From contig NZ_JACOGD010000003.1 of the NCBI RefSeq assembly GCF_014284235.1, positions 1-64,000 of the forward strand: a stretch of DNA of 64,000 nucleotides. Direction: 5' to 3'. The position numbers were made by a program, and so were the translations under genes. Every line of letters begins with the position of its first letter. Positions within the stretch are counted from its first letter, which is position 1. Positions 27,070 to 36,499 of the stretch are shown here, one piece after another. The notes beneath the pieces are model-generated. The model saw only the letters and a program-made list of their open reading frames with translations, ran no database searches and was not told the origin of the DNA. This stretch comes from Cognatundibacterium curvum (GTDB lineage Bacteria > Pseudomonadota > Gammaproteobacteria > Burkholderiales > Burkholderiaceae_D).

Positions 27070-28866
27070 TTGATACCGCAAAGTTTTATTCAGGATCTGC
27101 TTGCCCGCGTTGATATTGTCGACGTGGTGGGTAAGTACGTTCAGTTGAAAAAAGGTGGCGCAAACTACATGGGTTTGTGTCCCTTCCATAACGAAAAATC
27201 TCCCAGCTTTACCGTCAGTCCGACCAAGCAGTTCTATCATTGCTTTGGTTGTGGCGCACATGGCAGTTCCATCGGTTTTTTGATGGAATATTCCGGACTC
27301 AGCTATGTCGATGCGATACGCGATCTGGCGCAAAGCCAGGGGCTCGTGGTGCCGGAAGAAGATCGCATGCTGCCAGCTCAGCGCGCAGAAGTGCAGGCTA
27401 AAAGTCTGGCATTATCCGAAGTAATGACTAAAGCTGGTGAATATTACAAGCAGCAATTACGTCATGCACCGCCAGCGATCGCTTACCTCAAGAAGCGTGG
27501 CCTGACGGGCGAAATTGCGGCCCGTTTCGCGCTGGGTTTTGCGCCTGATGCCTGGGATAGTCTGCGCAGTGTGTATCCGGATTATGCGGCGCCGGAACTG
27601 GTTGAAGCTGGGCTGGTCATCGATAAAAGCGATGAGGAAGGTGCAGGACGCAAGCGTTATGACCGTTTCCGTGATCGCGTGATGTTCCCGATTCGTAATA
27701 CCAAAGGCCAGATTATTGGTTTTGGTGGTCGCATCATGGAGCAGGGCGAACCCAAATATCTGAATTCCCCTGAGACCCCGCTGTTTCAAAAAGGTTTTGA
27801 GTTATACGGACTGTTTGAAGCCAGACAGGCTATCCGCGACGCTGGCTATGTGCTGGTGACGGAGGGCTATATGGACGTGGTGGCGCTGGCACAAATGGGT
27901 TTTCCGCAAGCGGTTGCCACATTGGGAACGGCTTGTACGCCGACCCATGTGCAAAAACTGTTACGGCAGACAGATCATGTGATCTTCAGTTTTGATGGCG
28001 ATGCAGCAGGGCGCCGGGCGGCACGGCGTGCGCTGGAAGCCTGTCTGCCGCATGCGAATGATGATAAATTTATCAAGTTCCTGTTTTTGCCGCCTGAACA
28101 TGATCCGGATAGCTATATCCGCGAATTTGGTGCAGATGCATTTGAGCAGCAGGTGCGTGATGCGATGCCTTTGTCGCAGTTTTTTATGCGTGAAGTGATC
28201 GGTGTTAATGACCTCAATTCGGCAGAGGGCCGCGCTAAGACGCAGTTTGATGCCAAGCCTTTGCTACAGGCGATGCAGGCCTCGGGATTGCGCTTGCAGA
28301 TAGTTCGCAACCTCGCGCAACAGACCATGACAGCACCGGCAGAGATCGAAGCTTTGTTTGAGCTGAGTCAGCCGGTCGCCAGGGTTAAGTTAGCGCCTCC
28401 ACGCACTAAGCGTAGTGCTCCGGTTGGCCTGGAGCGCCAGATTATGCGTATTTTGGTCGCGTATCCTGCCTTGGCCGTTTATGTTGATGAGCATGTGTTG
28501 CAAGACGCCGCCTTATTAGCACCGGATGGTGCAGCTATGCTCAAAGAATTGGTACAGGTTTGCATGTCGCTGGGCGAAAATGCGCAATTCGTTGCGCTTG
28601 CTGAGCAATTGCGGGGAACGGGATCGGATTTTGATGGTCTGATTGCTGAAGTTGCCGAGCAGACGGATACTGAGCCTGAACTGGTCAGACTTGAATTATT
28701 GGGGGCTGTGCGCCAGATACGTACCCAGGCACTCAAGGTAGAGGCGGAGCGCTTGGTTGCTGCTGGTTTGCATGGTGAGCAGGAAAAGAATCGTTGGCGG
28801 GATATTATGTTGGCACTAGATCAATTGCGTAAGCAGGCGATTTCCGAGGCAGCTAACCGTCAATAA
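27070..28866 (+). CDS. dnaG: DNA primase DnaG
   Basis: The 598-aa primase makes RNA primers at the replication fork. It shows the N-terminal CHC2 zinc ribbon (CPFHNEKSPSF then FYHCFGCGAHG), the RNA polymerase core with the TOPRIM motif VTEGYMDVVALAQMGFPQAV and SFDGDAAGRRAA, and a divergent C-terminal DnaB-binding domain. The start is a TTG at 27070. It gives the family N-terminus MIPQSFIQDLLARVDIVDVV, and no in-frame ATG lies near. A start of this kind fits the low expression of primase. It sits between yqeY and rpoD in the classic macromolecular synthesis order. Confidence 0.97.
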   Translation: MIPQSFIQDLLARVDIVDVVGKYVQLKKGGANYMGLCPFHNEKSPSFTVSPTKQFYHCFGCGAHGSSIGFLMEYSGLSYVDAIRDLAQSQGLVVPEEDRMLPAQRAEVQAKSLALSEVMTKAGEYYKQQLRHAPPAIAYLKKRGLTGEIAARFALGFAPDAWDSLRSVYPDYAAPELVEAGLVIDKSDEEGAGRKRYDRFRDRVMFPIRNTKGQIIGFGGRIMEQGEPKYLNSPETPLFQKGFELYGLFEARQAIRDAGYVLVTEGYMDVVALAQMGFPQAVATLGTACTPTHVQKLLRQTDHVIFSFDGDAAGRRAARRALEACLPHANDDKFIKFLFLPPEHDPDSYIREFGADAFEQQVRDAMPLSQFFMREVIGVNDLNSAEGRAKTQFDAKPLLQAMQASGLRLQIVRNLAQQTMTAPAEIEALFELSQPVARVKLAPPRTKRSAPVGLERQIMRILVAYPALAVYVDEHVLQDAALLAPDGAAMLKELVQVCMSLGENAQFVALAEQLRGTGSDFDGLIAEVAEQTDTEPELVRLELLGAVRQIRTQALKVEAERLVAAGLHGEQEKNRWRDIMLALDQLRKQAISEAANRQ

Positions 28867-29269
28867 GAATTTTTCGAGCTCCATTTGTTTTTTGCGCGTC
28901 TTTTTTGTATAAATGCTTATCGCCTTAGAAATAGGTTAAATGAAAGCTTTGCCTATTTTTTTATCAGTTCTGGGCTGTCGCAGACCTGGTCAGGCTAGAG
29001 AATGTGATGTCCGCGTGGTATAATTAAAAGCTTTCGATTCAAGGTCTTAGGTTGTTTCATTCTGCAAATTTTGATGTTTTTCTGTGCAGAATGTGTTGTT
29101 TAGGTGAGCAGATGCTCCTCCGAGTAACCCAAAACGCTGGCGCTGAGACTCGGGAAGTCTGAAACAAAATGAGGTGCAGGGCTTGCAGATGCAGAGTCTG
29201 TAAGCTGTTCTTCCTTTTGTATGAGAGGTATAGACAGACGACTTCCTCAGTACCGGATGGTTTGATTCA
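28867..29269 (+). promoter_or_regulatory. rpoD leader with extended -10 promoter
   Basis: The 403-base gap before rpoD holds TGGTATAAT at 29016-29024, a perfect -10 with the extended TG motif and no good -35. It would give a 5' leader of about 240 bases. Within the leader, CTTGCAGA and TCTGTAAG near 29182-29206 can pair. A second -10-like TATAAA lies near 28908. No coding frame was found. An internal rpoD promoter here fits the known practice of making sigma-70 independently of primase. Confidence 0.6.
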
Positions 29270-32041
29270 ATGGCTAACGCAATGAAGAAACCCGCGAAAA
29301 CCCTGATGCCGACAACGGTAAAAAAAACAGCGGCTAAGGCGTCTGTGAAAGATGCCAGCGATGTACCCGTAAAAAAAGCAGCACGCCCATCAGCTGCAGC
29401 TAAAGCAGTCAGTGTCAGTGCAAAAGCGCAGACGAAAACGGCAGCCAGTGCGGCTGCACGAGTTGCCTTAAAAAATGATGCCCCTCAACATGATCCTAAG
29501 CTCAAAGCTGCAGAGAAAAAAGGGGTTGCGAAAGACGTGAAAGCGCCTAAAGTGAAATCTGCCGTAGCAGTGACTGCGGCAGCTAAAGTCACTGAAAAAG
29601 CCAGTCCGAAAAAGTCTATGACCGAATCAGCAAAATCGACTTCAGCAAAGAAAGCGCCTGTGAAAGAAGTTAGCACCAAGCCATCCTCCAAATCCAAGAA
29701 AGCCGATGTGGCTGCAGAGAATCTGGAATCCCTTGCCCCTAAAAAGCGTAAAGCAACTGCCGTAGCCAAGGCTGAAGCCGCTGCGCCGGAAGCGCCGGCT
29801 GTTGTCGAAAAAGCTGAAGCGAAAGCAGCGCCAAAATCTGCGCGCAAGCCGGCAAAAGCAGTGCCTGAGGTTCAGGAAATTAAAACCGGATCAGCACCTG
29901 CCGTCAGCCAGACTACCGATGCTGCTTTGCTCGCGACGATAGACACGTCGGGCTATGTTTTGCCTGGTGTGAAAGTGCCTGGGCGCCGTGGTCGCAAACC
30001 TAAAGAATACCAGCCTGAAAACGAAGAAATTGCAGCTCTGAACGCGGTTGAACGCGCGGAGATGAAAGCCATTGATAAGGCGAAAGCAAAAGACCGTAAG
30101 GCGAAAGAAAAAGCATTGTTGAAAGATGCGTTCTCTTCTGATCCAGAGGCGACAGAAGAAGAACTGGAACGCCGCCGTCAGAAATTAAAAACCCTGATCA
30201 AACTGGGTAAAGACCGCGGCTATCTGACCTTTGCAGAAATTAACGATCACTTGCCGGAAAACGTGGTTGATCCGGAAGCGATTGAAGGCATTATCGGCAC
30301 CTTCAACGACATGGGTGTTGCGGTGTACGAGCAGGCTCCCGACGCGGAAACCCTGTTGTTGTCTGATAATGTAGTAACAGTCACCACAGACGACGATGAA
30401 GTCGAGGCAGCTGCTGAAGCCGCCTTGTCGACGGTTGATTCCGATTTCGGTCGCACCACCGATCCGGTTCGCATGTATATGCGTGAAATGGGTTCGGTTG
30501 AGTTGCTGACCCGCGAAGGTGAGATCGTCATCGCGAAGAAAATCGAAGAAGGTCTGAAAGACATGATACAGGCGATTTCCGCCTGTCCGACCACGATCGC
30601 CGAGATTCTGGCTGCTGCCGACAGGATTGCGGCAGATGAAATCAAGATTGATGAAATCGTTGACGGTTTAGTTGATCCGAATGCTGTAGAAGATGCGCCG
30701 GCGGTTGCGGTGGCTGCGCCTTCCGATGAAGACTCTGATGAAGAGGAAGAAGAGGAAGAAGAGGAAGAAGAGGAAGAGGAAGACGGTGGTGCCGCAGGTG
30801 CTGCAGCGATTTCTTCCGAGCAGCTCGAGCAGATGAAGCGTGATGCGCTGGCTAAGTTTGAGATTATTGCGACCAACTTTGAAAAAATGCGCAAATCTTA
30901 CGAAAAAGAGGGTTATAACTCGAAGTCGTATGTAAAAGCGCAGGAAGCAATTTCGAATGAATTGCTGGGTATACGCTTCACGGCAAAAGTCGTTGAGAAG
31001 CTGTGTGACACTTTGCGTGGTCAGGTCGACGAAGTGCGTCACATCGAGAAGCAAATTCTGGAAGTGGCAGTTAATCGTTGCGGTATGCCACGCTCGCATT
31101 TCATCAAAGTTTTCCCGGGTAATGAAACCAATTTATCCTGGGTCGAAGGTGAAGTGAATTCTGGTCATTCCTATAGCGCTATCCTCGGCCGTAATGTACC
31201 CGCTGTGCAGCAGTTGCAGCAAAAACTGATCGATCTGCAGGCACGTGTAGTATTGCCTTTGGCTGATCTGCGCAATATCAATAAGCGCATGTCTGCCGGT
31301 GAAATGAAGGCACGTAAAGCGAAGCGTGAAATGACTGAGGCTAACTTGCGTCTGGTGATTTCTATCGCTAAAAAATATACTAACCGTGGCTTGCAATTCC
31401 TGGATCTGATTCAGGAAGGGAATATTGGTTTGATGAAAGCCGTCGATAAATTTGAATACCGTCGCGGTTATAAATTCTCGACCTATGCAACCTGGTGGAT
31501 ACGTCAGGCGATTACCCGCTCTATCGCAGATCAGGCGCGTACTATCCGTATTCCGGTACATATGATAGAGACGATCAATAAAATGAATCGTATCTCGCGT
31601 CAGATTTTGCAGGAAACCGGTGTTGAGCCGGATCCGGCTACGCTGGCGATCAAAATGGAAATGCCGGAAGATAAAATCCGCAAAATCATGAAGATCGCTA
31701 AAGAGCCGATTTCCATGGAAACACCGATCGGTGACGATGATGATTCCCATCTGGGCGACTTCATTGAAGACAATCACACCCTGGCGCCAGCCGACGCAGC
31801 TTTGCATGCATCGATGCGAAATGTGGTCAAGGATGTGTTGGATTCATTGACGCCACGTGAAGCTAAAGTGCTGCGCATGCGCTTTGGTGTTGAAATGTCG
31901 ACCGATCACACGCTGGAAGAAGTTGGTAAACAATTTGACGTGACACGTGAACGTATTCGTCAGATAGAAGCAAAAGCTTTGAGAAAATTACGTCATCCAT
32001 CGCGTTCTGATAAGCTCAAGAGCTTCCTAGAAGGTAATTAA
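29270..32041 (+). CDS. rpoD: RNA polymerase sigma factor RpoD (sigma-70) with a very long N-terminus
   Basis: The 923-aa protein is the primary sigma factor. Region 1.1 ([20 protein letters not shown]) starts only near residue 300, where E. coli RpoD has it almost at residue 1, so about 300 residues are added in front. The extension is rich in Lys, Ala, Ser and Pro ([19 protein letters not shown]), much like a histone H1 tail. Region 1.2 lies near 395 ([20 protein letters not shown]), and the non-conserved region carries an acidic Glu run near 490-505. Region 2 is near 683-770 ([20 protein letters not shown]) and region 4.2 ends with [18 protein letters not shown]. All catalytic and promoter-reading regions look intact. 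Confidence 0.97.
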   Translation: MANAMKKPAKTLMPTTVKKTAAKASVKDASDVPVKKAARPSAAAKAVSVSAKAQTKTAASAAARVALKNDAPQHDPKLKAAEKKGVAKDVKAPKVKSAVAVTAAAKVTEKASPKKSMTESAKSTSAKKAPVKEVSTKPSSKSKKADVAAENLESLAPKKRKATAVAKAEAAAPEAPAVVEKAEAKAAPKSARKPAKAVPEVQEIKTGSAPAVSQTTDAALLATIDTSGYVLPGVKVPGRRGRKPKEYQPENEEIAALNAVERAEMKAIDKAKAKDRKAKEKALLKDAFSSDPEATEEELERRRQKLKTLIKLGKDRGYLTFAEINDHLPENVVDPEAIEGIIGTFNDMGVAVYEQAPDAETLLLSDNVVTVTTDDDEVEAAAEAALSTVDSDFGRTTDPVRMYMREMGSVELLTREGEIVIAKKIEEGLKDMIQAISACPTTIAEILAAADRIAADEIKIDEIVDGLVDPNAVEDAPAVAVAAPSDEDSDEEEEEEEEEEEEEEDGGAAGAAAISSEQLEQMKRDALAKFEIIATNFEKMRKSYEKEGYNSKSYVKAQEAISNELLGIRFTAKVVEKLCDTLRGQVDEVRHIEKQILEVAVNRCGMPRSHFIKVFPGNETNLSWVEGEVNSGHSYSAILGRNVPAVQQLQQKLIDLQARVVLPLADLRNINKRMSAGEMKARKAKREMTEANLRLVISIAKKYTNRGLQFLDLIQEGNIGLMKAVDKFEYRRGYKFSTYATWWIRQAITRSIADQARTIRIPVHMIETINKMNRISRQILQETGVEPDPATLAIKMEMPEDKIRKIMKIAKEPISMETPIGDDDDSHLGDFIEDNHTLAPADAALHASMRNVVKDVLDSLTPREAKVLRMRFGVEMSTDHTLEEVGKQFDVTRERIRQIEAKALRKLRHPSRSDKLKSFLEGN
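30738..30783 (+). repeat. GAA/GAG microsatellite encoding a poly-Glu run in RpoD
   Basis: The unit GAAGAGGAA repeats about four times in a row and codes for an uninterrupted run of about 15 glutamates in the non-conserved region of RpoD. Such short tandem units can gain or lose copies without breaking frame when the unit is a multiple of three, as here. Confidence 0.85.
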
Positions 32042-32046
32042 TCGTA

Positions 32047-32080
32047 TATAATGGGCGCTGATTTTTTTCGGTGCCCGTTT
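32047..32080 (+). terminator. Hairpin after rpoD, with a TATAAT just before it
   Basis: GGGCGC (32053-32058) pairs with GTGCCC (32071-32076) around a T-rich loop, followed by GTTT. It is a weak terminator candidate. A perfect TATAAT at 32047-32052 directly before it, with TTCCTA 17 bases upstream, could instead be a promoter for the tRNA/helicase transcript. The two readings compete and I cannot choose between them. Confidence 0.4.
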
Positions 32081-32211
32081 AATATGTTGTGCTGAGTTTT
32101 CAGTACAATATTTGCAGGCGGCAGCATCTGGCTTTACCTGCAAATCCTGAAGTCCTTTTCCAAACCTGGATTAACCTCAGATTACAGCAGGCATTGCTTG
32201 CAGAAAGAATT

Positions 32212-32289
<78 letters not shown>

Positions 32290-32295
32290 TTTATC

Positions 32296-33756
32296 ATGAC
32301 CGATACGAAGTCCCAGACCCCATCCCCCACAGATCAAACAGCGGCACAAGTCCGGTTTGAAGATTTTGGCTTGTCGCCAGATATTTTGCGTGCATTGACC
32401 GAGCAAGGCTATGTGCATCCTACCCCGATTCAGGCACAGGCGATTCCTGTAGTACTGCAAGGTAAAGATGTCATGGGCGCTGCTCAGACTGGTACTGGTA
32501 AAACAGCCGGTTTTTCCTTGCCTATTATCCAGCGTTTGCTGGCGCATGCGAACTCCAGTGCCTCACCTGCGCGTCATCCGGTACGAGCATTGATTTTGAC
32601 ACCGACCCGTGAACTGGCGGATCAGGTGGCTGAAAATGTGAAAGCGTATTCCCGCTTCACGCCTTTGCGTTCTACTGTGGTGTTTGGCGGGGTCGACATG
32701 AATCCGCAAACGGCTGCATTAAGGGCAGGCGTGGAAATTGTGATCGCAACGCCGGGACGTTTGCTTGATCACGTTCAGCAAAAAACGATCAACTTGTCAC
32801 AGACCCAGATACTGGTGATGGATGAGGCGGATCGTATGCTGGATATGGGATTCTTGCCTGACCTGCAGCGTATCATCAACCTGTTGCCAAAACAGCGGCA
32901 GAATCTGATGTTTTCTGCGACGTTCTCGCCTGAGATCAAAAAACTCGCAGCGAGCTTCCTGAATCAGCCGCAAACTATCGAGGTCGCACGCAGCAATGCG
33001 ACCTCCGATAATGTGACGCAGATACTGTATAAAGTCTCAGAGGAAGAAAAGCGTGATGCGGTTTCTTTCATTATTCGTGAGCGCGGCCTGAAGCAGGTTA
33101 TCGTATTCTCTAATACGAAGATAGGCGCTTCACGTCTGGCGGTTCATCTGGTGAAGCAGGGTGTCAAGGCAGCCGCAATTCATGGCGATAAATCGCAGAA
33201 TGAGCGCATGGTGGCGCTGGAAGATTTCAAGCGCGGAGAGGTTGAAGTGCTGGTCGCAACCGATGTGGCTGCGCGCGGACTGGATATCTCTGAAATGCCA
33301 TGCGTGATCAACTTTGATTTGCCTTACAACGCCGAAGACTATGTGCATCGTATTGGCCGTACCGGTCGTGCCGGTGCCAAAGGGGATGCGATTTCTTTGC
33401 ATACCGATCAGGACGAACGTTTGCTGGTCGATATAGAAAAGCTCATCAAACAGAAAATCGTACGTTTGCAATTATCCGGATTTGTTGCGACTTCAGTGCA
33501 TACTGAGCGTACCAAGCCAGCGCGCGAACGCTTTGATGCGGGTAGCAGACACGAATCTGGCAGCAGACATGATGCGCGTCCAGCCAGAGGTTATCAGCCA
33601 CCGCGTGAAAAAGTAGACCCGTGGTTCCTGAAGCCCTACACACCAAGTACAACAGCGTCGCTGCCGGTGGCAACTGCGCAGGCGGAAGAAGTCAGCGCAG
33701 CTAAGCCTCAGAAGCGGGCGGCGTTATTGGGTGGCTTACTCAAAGCCCGCTCTTAA
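32296..33756 (+). CDS. DEAD-box RNA helicase, RhlE family
   Basis: The 486-aa ATP-dependent RNA helicase shows the Q motif (FEDFGLSPDILRAL), Walker A AQTGTGKT, PTRELADQV, TPGRLLDH, the DEAD box in LVMDEADRMLDMGF, SAT, and the C-terminal HRIGRTGRAG. A basic, Arg/His/Ser-rich tail of about 90 residues follows, ending in a Lys/Ala-rich motif, as in RhlE proteins that act on ribosome assembly or RNA decay. The start codon lies only 6 bases after the tRNA CCA end, so the sole Shine-Dalgarno-like sequence (GGGAGG, 32277-32282) is inside the tRNA acceptor/T-stem. No better start exists downstream. Confidence 0.94.
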   Translation: MTDTKSQTPSPTDQTAAQVRFEDFGLSPDILRALTEQGYVHPTPIQAQAIPVVLQGKDVMGAAQTGTGKTAGFSLPIIQRLLAHANSSASPARHPVRALILTPTRELADQVAENVKAYSRFTPLRSTVVFGGVDMNPQTAALRAGVEIVIATPGRLLDHVQQKTINLSQTQILVMDEADRMLDMGFLPDLQRIINLLPKQRQNLMFSATFSPEIKKLAASFLNQPQTIEVARSNATSDNVTQILYKVSEEEKRDAVSFIIRERGLKQVIVFSNTKIGASRLAVHLVKQGVKAAAIHGDKSQNERMVALEDFKRGEVEVLVATDVAARGLDISEMPCVINFDLPYNAEDYVHRIGRTGRAGAKGDAISLHTDQDERLLVDIEKLIKQKIVRLQLSGFVATSVHTERTKPARERFDAGSRHESGSRHDARPARGYQPPREKVDPWFLKPYTPSTTASLPVATAQAEEVSAAKPQKRAALLGGLLKARS

Positions 33757-33795
33757 GAAGGTGCTGGTCGCGCTTTTTATGCTGTGACCAATAGT

Positions 33796-33830
33796 AAAAA
33801 AGGAGCTGCGTAGGCACAGCTCCTTTTTTT
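33796..33830 (+). terminator. Rho-independent terminator after the helicase
   Basis: AAAAAAGGAGCTG (33796-33808) pairs with CAGCTCCTTTTTTT (33817-33830) around an 8-base loop. It is symmetric enough to serve the ohr transcript on the minus strand as well. Confidence 0.92.
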
Positions 33831-33876
33831 ATTTCTGGCGCCGCATGTAGCCGGTCAGAGGTGACCGGCTCCGGGC

Positions 33877-34296
33877 TTACACCAAATTCAGATTCACTTC
33901 CACATTACCACGCGTCGCATTGGAATATGGGCAGACTTCATGCGCCTGGTGTATCAATGCTTCTGCCGCTTCTTTCTCCATGCCAGGTAAGGAGATATTC
34001 AGCGTGACGGCGATACCAAAACCACCTTTTCCATTTGGACCTATGCCGACCAGTCCATTCACGGAGACATCTGCTGGCAATGCTTTTTTCTGGCTGGCCG
34101 CAACGAATTTCATTGCGCCGATAAAGCAGGCAGAATAACCCGCTGCGAATAATTGTTCAGGATTCGTGCCTGCACCACCAGCGCCACCCAGCTCTTTTGG
34201 TGTCGTCAGTTTCACATCCAGTTGTTGGTCGTCAGAAGTGGCGCGGCCATCACGACCACCGGTTGCAGTTGCATTTGCTGTGTAAAGAATTTGCAT
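33877..34296 (-). CDS. ohr: Organic hydroperoxide resistance protein Ohr
   Basis: The 139-aa thiol peroxidase of the OsmC/Ohr family reduces organic and lipid hydroperoxides using lipoylated partner proteins. The catalytic Cys57 is in [12 protein letters not shown] and the resolving Cys122 in [13 protein letters not shown], both in the Ohr (not OsmC) context. The start [19 protein letters not shown] is typical. AAGGAAA lies before the ATG. It is read in the same direction as, and downstream of, its probable regulator ohrR, with its own promoter between them. Confidence 0.96.
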   Translation of the reverse strand: MQILYTANATATGGRDGRATSDDQQLDVKLTTPKELGGAGGAGTNPEQLFAAGYSACFIGAMKFVAASQKKALPADVSVNGLVGIGPNGKGGFGIAVTLNISLPGMEKEAAEALIHQAHEVCPYSNATRGNVEVNLNLV

Positions 34297-34318
34297 GATC
34301 AGTTTCCTTTAAATAGTT

Positions 34319-34330
34319 GGGGGGGGGGGG
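34319..34330. repeat. Homopolymer of 12 G (C on the ohr strand) in the ohr leader
   Basis: Twelve consecutive G lie between the ohr promoter and its ribosome site, so the ohr message would carry a C12 tract about 10 bases upstream of the AAGGA. Such tracts are prone to slippage and may change leader length between cells; they are also a common spot for sequencing error. Confidence 0.85.
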
Positions 34331-34388
34331 CAGAACAGGAGCGGTGGTCTGCAAGTTTCTGTCAGCAGGCTAGTGCTCCAATGAATAA

Positions 34389-34418
34389 ATTATAGTTCGC
34401 AATTGAATTGCGCGCAAT
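34389..34418 (-). promoter_or_regulatory. ohr promoter with a palindromic OhrR-type operator
   Basis: On the minus strand TTGCGC (34412-34417), a 17-base spacer and TATAAT (34389-34394) form a good sigma-70 promoter. The -35 is covered by ATTGCGCGCAAT (34407-34418), a perfect 12-bp palindrome, and further AATTG/CAATT repeats flank it. MarR-type OhrR proteins bind such AT-flanked palindromes and leave when their reactive Cys is oxidised. The assignment to this OhrR is inferred from position. Confidence 0.72.
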
Positions 34419-34530
34419 CTAATTGTTCATTGTATATTCCTATGCTTACGATAGATTCTTACTAAATGTGCGGTTGTTTGCCAGCAGCGCCGACTGCTGG
34501 CAAATAAAAAATGTGCTGAATTGCCGCTGG

Positions 34531-34992
34531 CTATACTTCCTGTTGCTGATGTAATTCATCGCGTAAGCCGCTTAACTGCTGCCTGAGCGCCATCAGGCTG
34601 TCCAGATTTTGCCCACTGGCACACATGATTTTTTCCGGTATGCTGCGCGCAAGCTTGCGCAATGCTTTACCATCCTGCGTCAGCAGGATCCTGACCTGAC
34701 GTTCATCTTCTTTGTCGCGCTGGCGTAGCAGCAGGCCAGCTGTTTCCAGCCGTTTTAATAAGGGTGTCAGTGTGCCTGAATCCAGAAACAGCGCGTGCCC
34801 TATGTCCTTCACCAGAATATGATCTTTTTCCCACAGCACCAGCATCACCAGATACTGCGGATAAGTCAGTCCTATCTCATCAAGCAAAGGTTTGTAGGTC
34901 TTGGTCAGTGCAAGCGAGGCTGAGTACAGTGCAAAGCAAAATTGCTTGTCGAGTGCCAGTAAGTCCTGGCCGGAGTCAATTGTATCGTTCAT
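34531..34992 (-). CDS. ohrR: MarR-family peroxide-sensing repressor OhrR
   Basis: The 153-aa protein has the MarR winged helix (LTYPQYLVMLVLWEKDHILV, then LDSGTLTPLLKRLETAGL and the wing RDKEDERQVRILLT). The reactive Cys19 in DKQFCFALYSASLAL matches the peroxide-sensing cysteine of OhrR. Oxidation of that Cys releases DNA. It lies upstream of ohr on the same strand with 234 bases between, an ohrR-ohr layout common in proteobacteria. The start ATG lacks a strong ribosome site. Confidence 0.93.
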   Translation of the reverse strand: MNDTIDSGQDLLALDKQFCFALYSASLALTKTYKPLLDEIGLTYPQYLVMLVLWEKDHILVKDIGHALFLDSGTLTPLLKRLETAGLLLRQRDKEDERQVRILLTQDGKALRKLARSIPEKIMCASGQNLDSLMALRQQLSGLRDELHQQQEV

Positions 34993-35184
34993 ATCAGTCT
35001 GAGCGGTAAGCGCTGGGTAAGTAGGTGGCGGCGTGGCTATCTGCAGCGGGGTTAGCCATTCGGAGCAGCCTTTACAGCAGGATAATAATCAATAATCCCG
35101 GCGATGTCCTGCCTGTCGTGAAATTGAGCAATAGCGGGGCGCGGTATAATGGCGGGATACAGATTAATTTTACCGGGGCAGACC

Positions 35185-36012
35185 GTGACTTTTATTGAAA
35201 ATCTCAACGCCGTATGGCAACAAAATAACTCCTTACTGTGCGTAGGCCTGGACCCGGACATCAGTCGTTTCCCCGCTGAATTTGCTGGCAAGCCAGATGC
35301 GATTTTCCAGTTTTCCAAAGCCATCATCGATGCTACCGCAGATCTGGCTTGTTCATTTAAACCACAGATCGCCTACTTTGCTGCCTTATCAGCAGAAGAT
35401 CAGTTGTTGGATATTTGTCGCTATATCCGCCAGACTTACCCCCATATTCCCGTGATCCTGGATGCGAAGCGCGGTGATATCGGTGCGACAGCAGAGCAGT
35501 ACGCGCGTGAAGCGTTTGAACGCTACGGTGCCGACGCGGTTACCGTGAATCCTTACATGGGTTTTGATTCAGTCGCGCCTTATATGGAATGGAAAGATAA
35601 AGGATGCATCGTGTTGTGCCGCACTTCCAATGCCGGCGGTTCAGATCTGCAATTCCTTGAAGTGAATGGCAGACCTTTGTATCAGCATGTGGCGCAACTG
35701 GTCGCAGAACGCTGGAATCTGAACGGACAGGCTGCACTGGTAGTAGGCGCGACCTTCCCGAACGAACTGGCGGAAGTCCGTAAAATCGTCGGCGATATGC
35801 CTTTACTGGTTCCCGGTATCGGTGCGCAGGGTGGCGATATCGTCGCGACTGTGACAGCCGGGCAGACAGCGAATGGCGGCGGCATGATGATTAACTCTTC
35901 ACGTGCAATTCTGTACGCCAAACCCGTGGCTGACGAGGGCTTTGCCGCTGCCGCACGCCGGGTCGCCCTGGAAACCCGTGATGCAATTAATCTGCATCGC
36001 GTTTCGGCCTGA
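35185..36012 (+). CDS. pyrF: Orotidine-5'-phosphate decarboxylase (long, type 2 form)
   Basis: The 275-aa enzyme decarboxylates OMP to UMP in the last step of pyrimidine synthesis. It carries LLCVGLDPD at the N-terminus and the catalytic [16 protein letters not shown] motif with the Lys and the paired Asp residues. It is the longer PyrF2 type (about 270 aa) rather than the 230-aa E. coli type. The start is a GTG at 35185, giving the usual [11 protein letters not shown]; an ATG 12 codons upstream is in frame but lacks family support. The gene converges on a small membrane protein 5 bases later. Confidence 0.95.
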   Translation: MTFIENLNAVWQQNNSLLCVGLDPDISRFPAEFAGKPDAIFQFSKAIIDATADLACSFKPQIAYFAALSAEDQLLDICRYIRQTYPHIPVILDAKRGDIGATAEQYAREAFERYGADAVTVNPYMGFDSVAPYMEWKDKGCIVLCRTSNAGGSDLQFLEVNGRPLYQHVAQLVAERWNLNGQAALVVGATFPNELAEVRKIVGDMPLLVPGIGAQGGDIVATVTAGQTANGGGMMINSSRAILYAKPVADEGFAAAARRVALETRDAINLHRVSA

Positions 36013-36017
36013 TCTGA

Positions 36018-36293
36018 TTAGTCTGGTTGACCCAGACGCGCAGGTGCCTGGCGGCTTTTTCTCACATTGAAGAGCGTCAGCGCACCCAGCAGTTTGAGCA
36101 AAACAAACAACACAAACAAGCTTAATGCCAAAGGCAACACGCTGATGAAAATCGCCAGCGCCAGACAGGTGACCAGCAGATGTGGCAATGGAGTGCGCTC
36201 CAAAGAACGCAGGCCGCTGCGTATCAGATAAGCAAACTCTTCCAAACATTGCTTGAAGAACAGATAGATGTTGTCGCGATTGTTTGTATTCAT
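36018..36293 (-). CDS. Small membrane protein of unknown function
   Basis: The 91-aa product has a charged N-terminus (NRDNIYLFFKQCLEEFAYLI) and then a long hydrophobic stretch of two adjacent helices (LLVTCLALAIFISVLPLALS and onward). It ends with a basic tail. The ribosome site GGGGAGA is strong, which makes it likely to be real. I do not recognise a family. It overlaps nothing and faces pyrF tail to tail. Confidence 0.7.
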   Translation of the reverse strand: MNTNNRDNIYLFFKQCLEEFAYLIRSGLRSLERTPLPHLLVTCLALAIFISVLPLALSLFVLFVLLKLLGALTLFNVRKSRQAPARLGQPD

Positions 36294-36499
36294 GATTTTC
36301 TCCCCGGAAACCGTTAAGATAGATAAAACTGGCAGAGCGCATGGTTAATCACATTGAGTCTGGCCTGCGTTCTTCAGTTATTAGCTTAAGGTCGTCCTTG
36401 AGCTGGCACCAGCAGTTTGCGATCAATGGTCGAAAATGCCAACCAAAGCGTCATCTGCTGCGACGGATGCCTCTCATCGCCGGGTAAGGAAAGCGCATC

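Noticed and set aside
30247-30894. Ser-rich minus-strand frame opposite rpoD
   Set aside because: Poly-Ser comes from the complement of the Glu repeat; not a gene.
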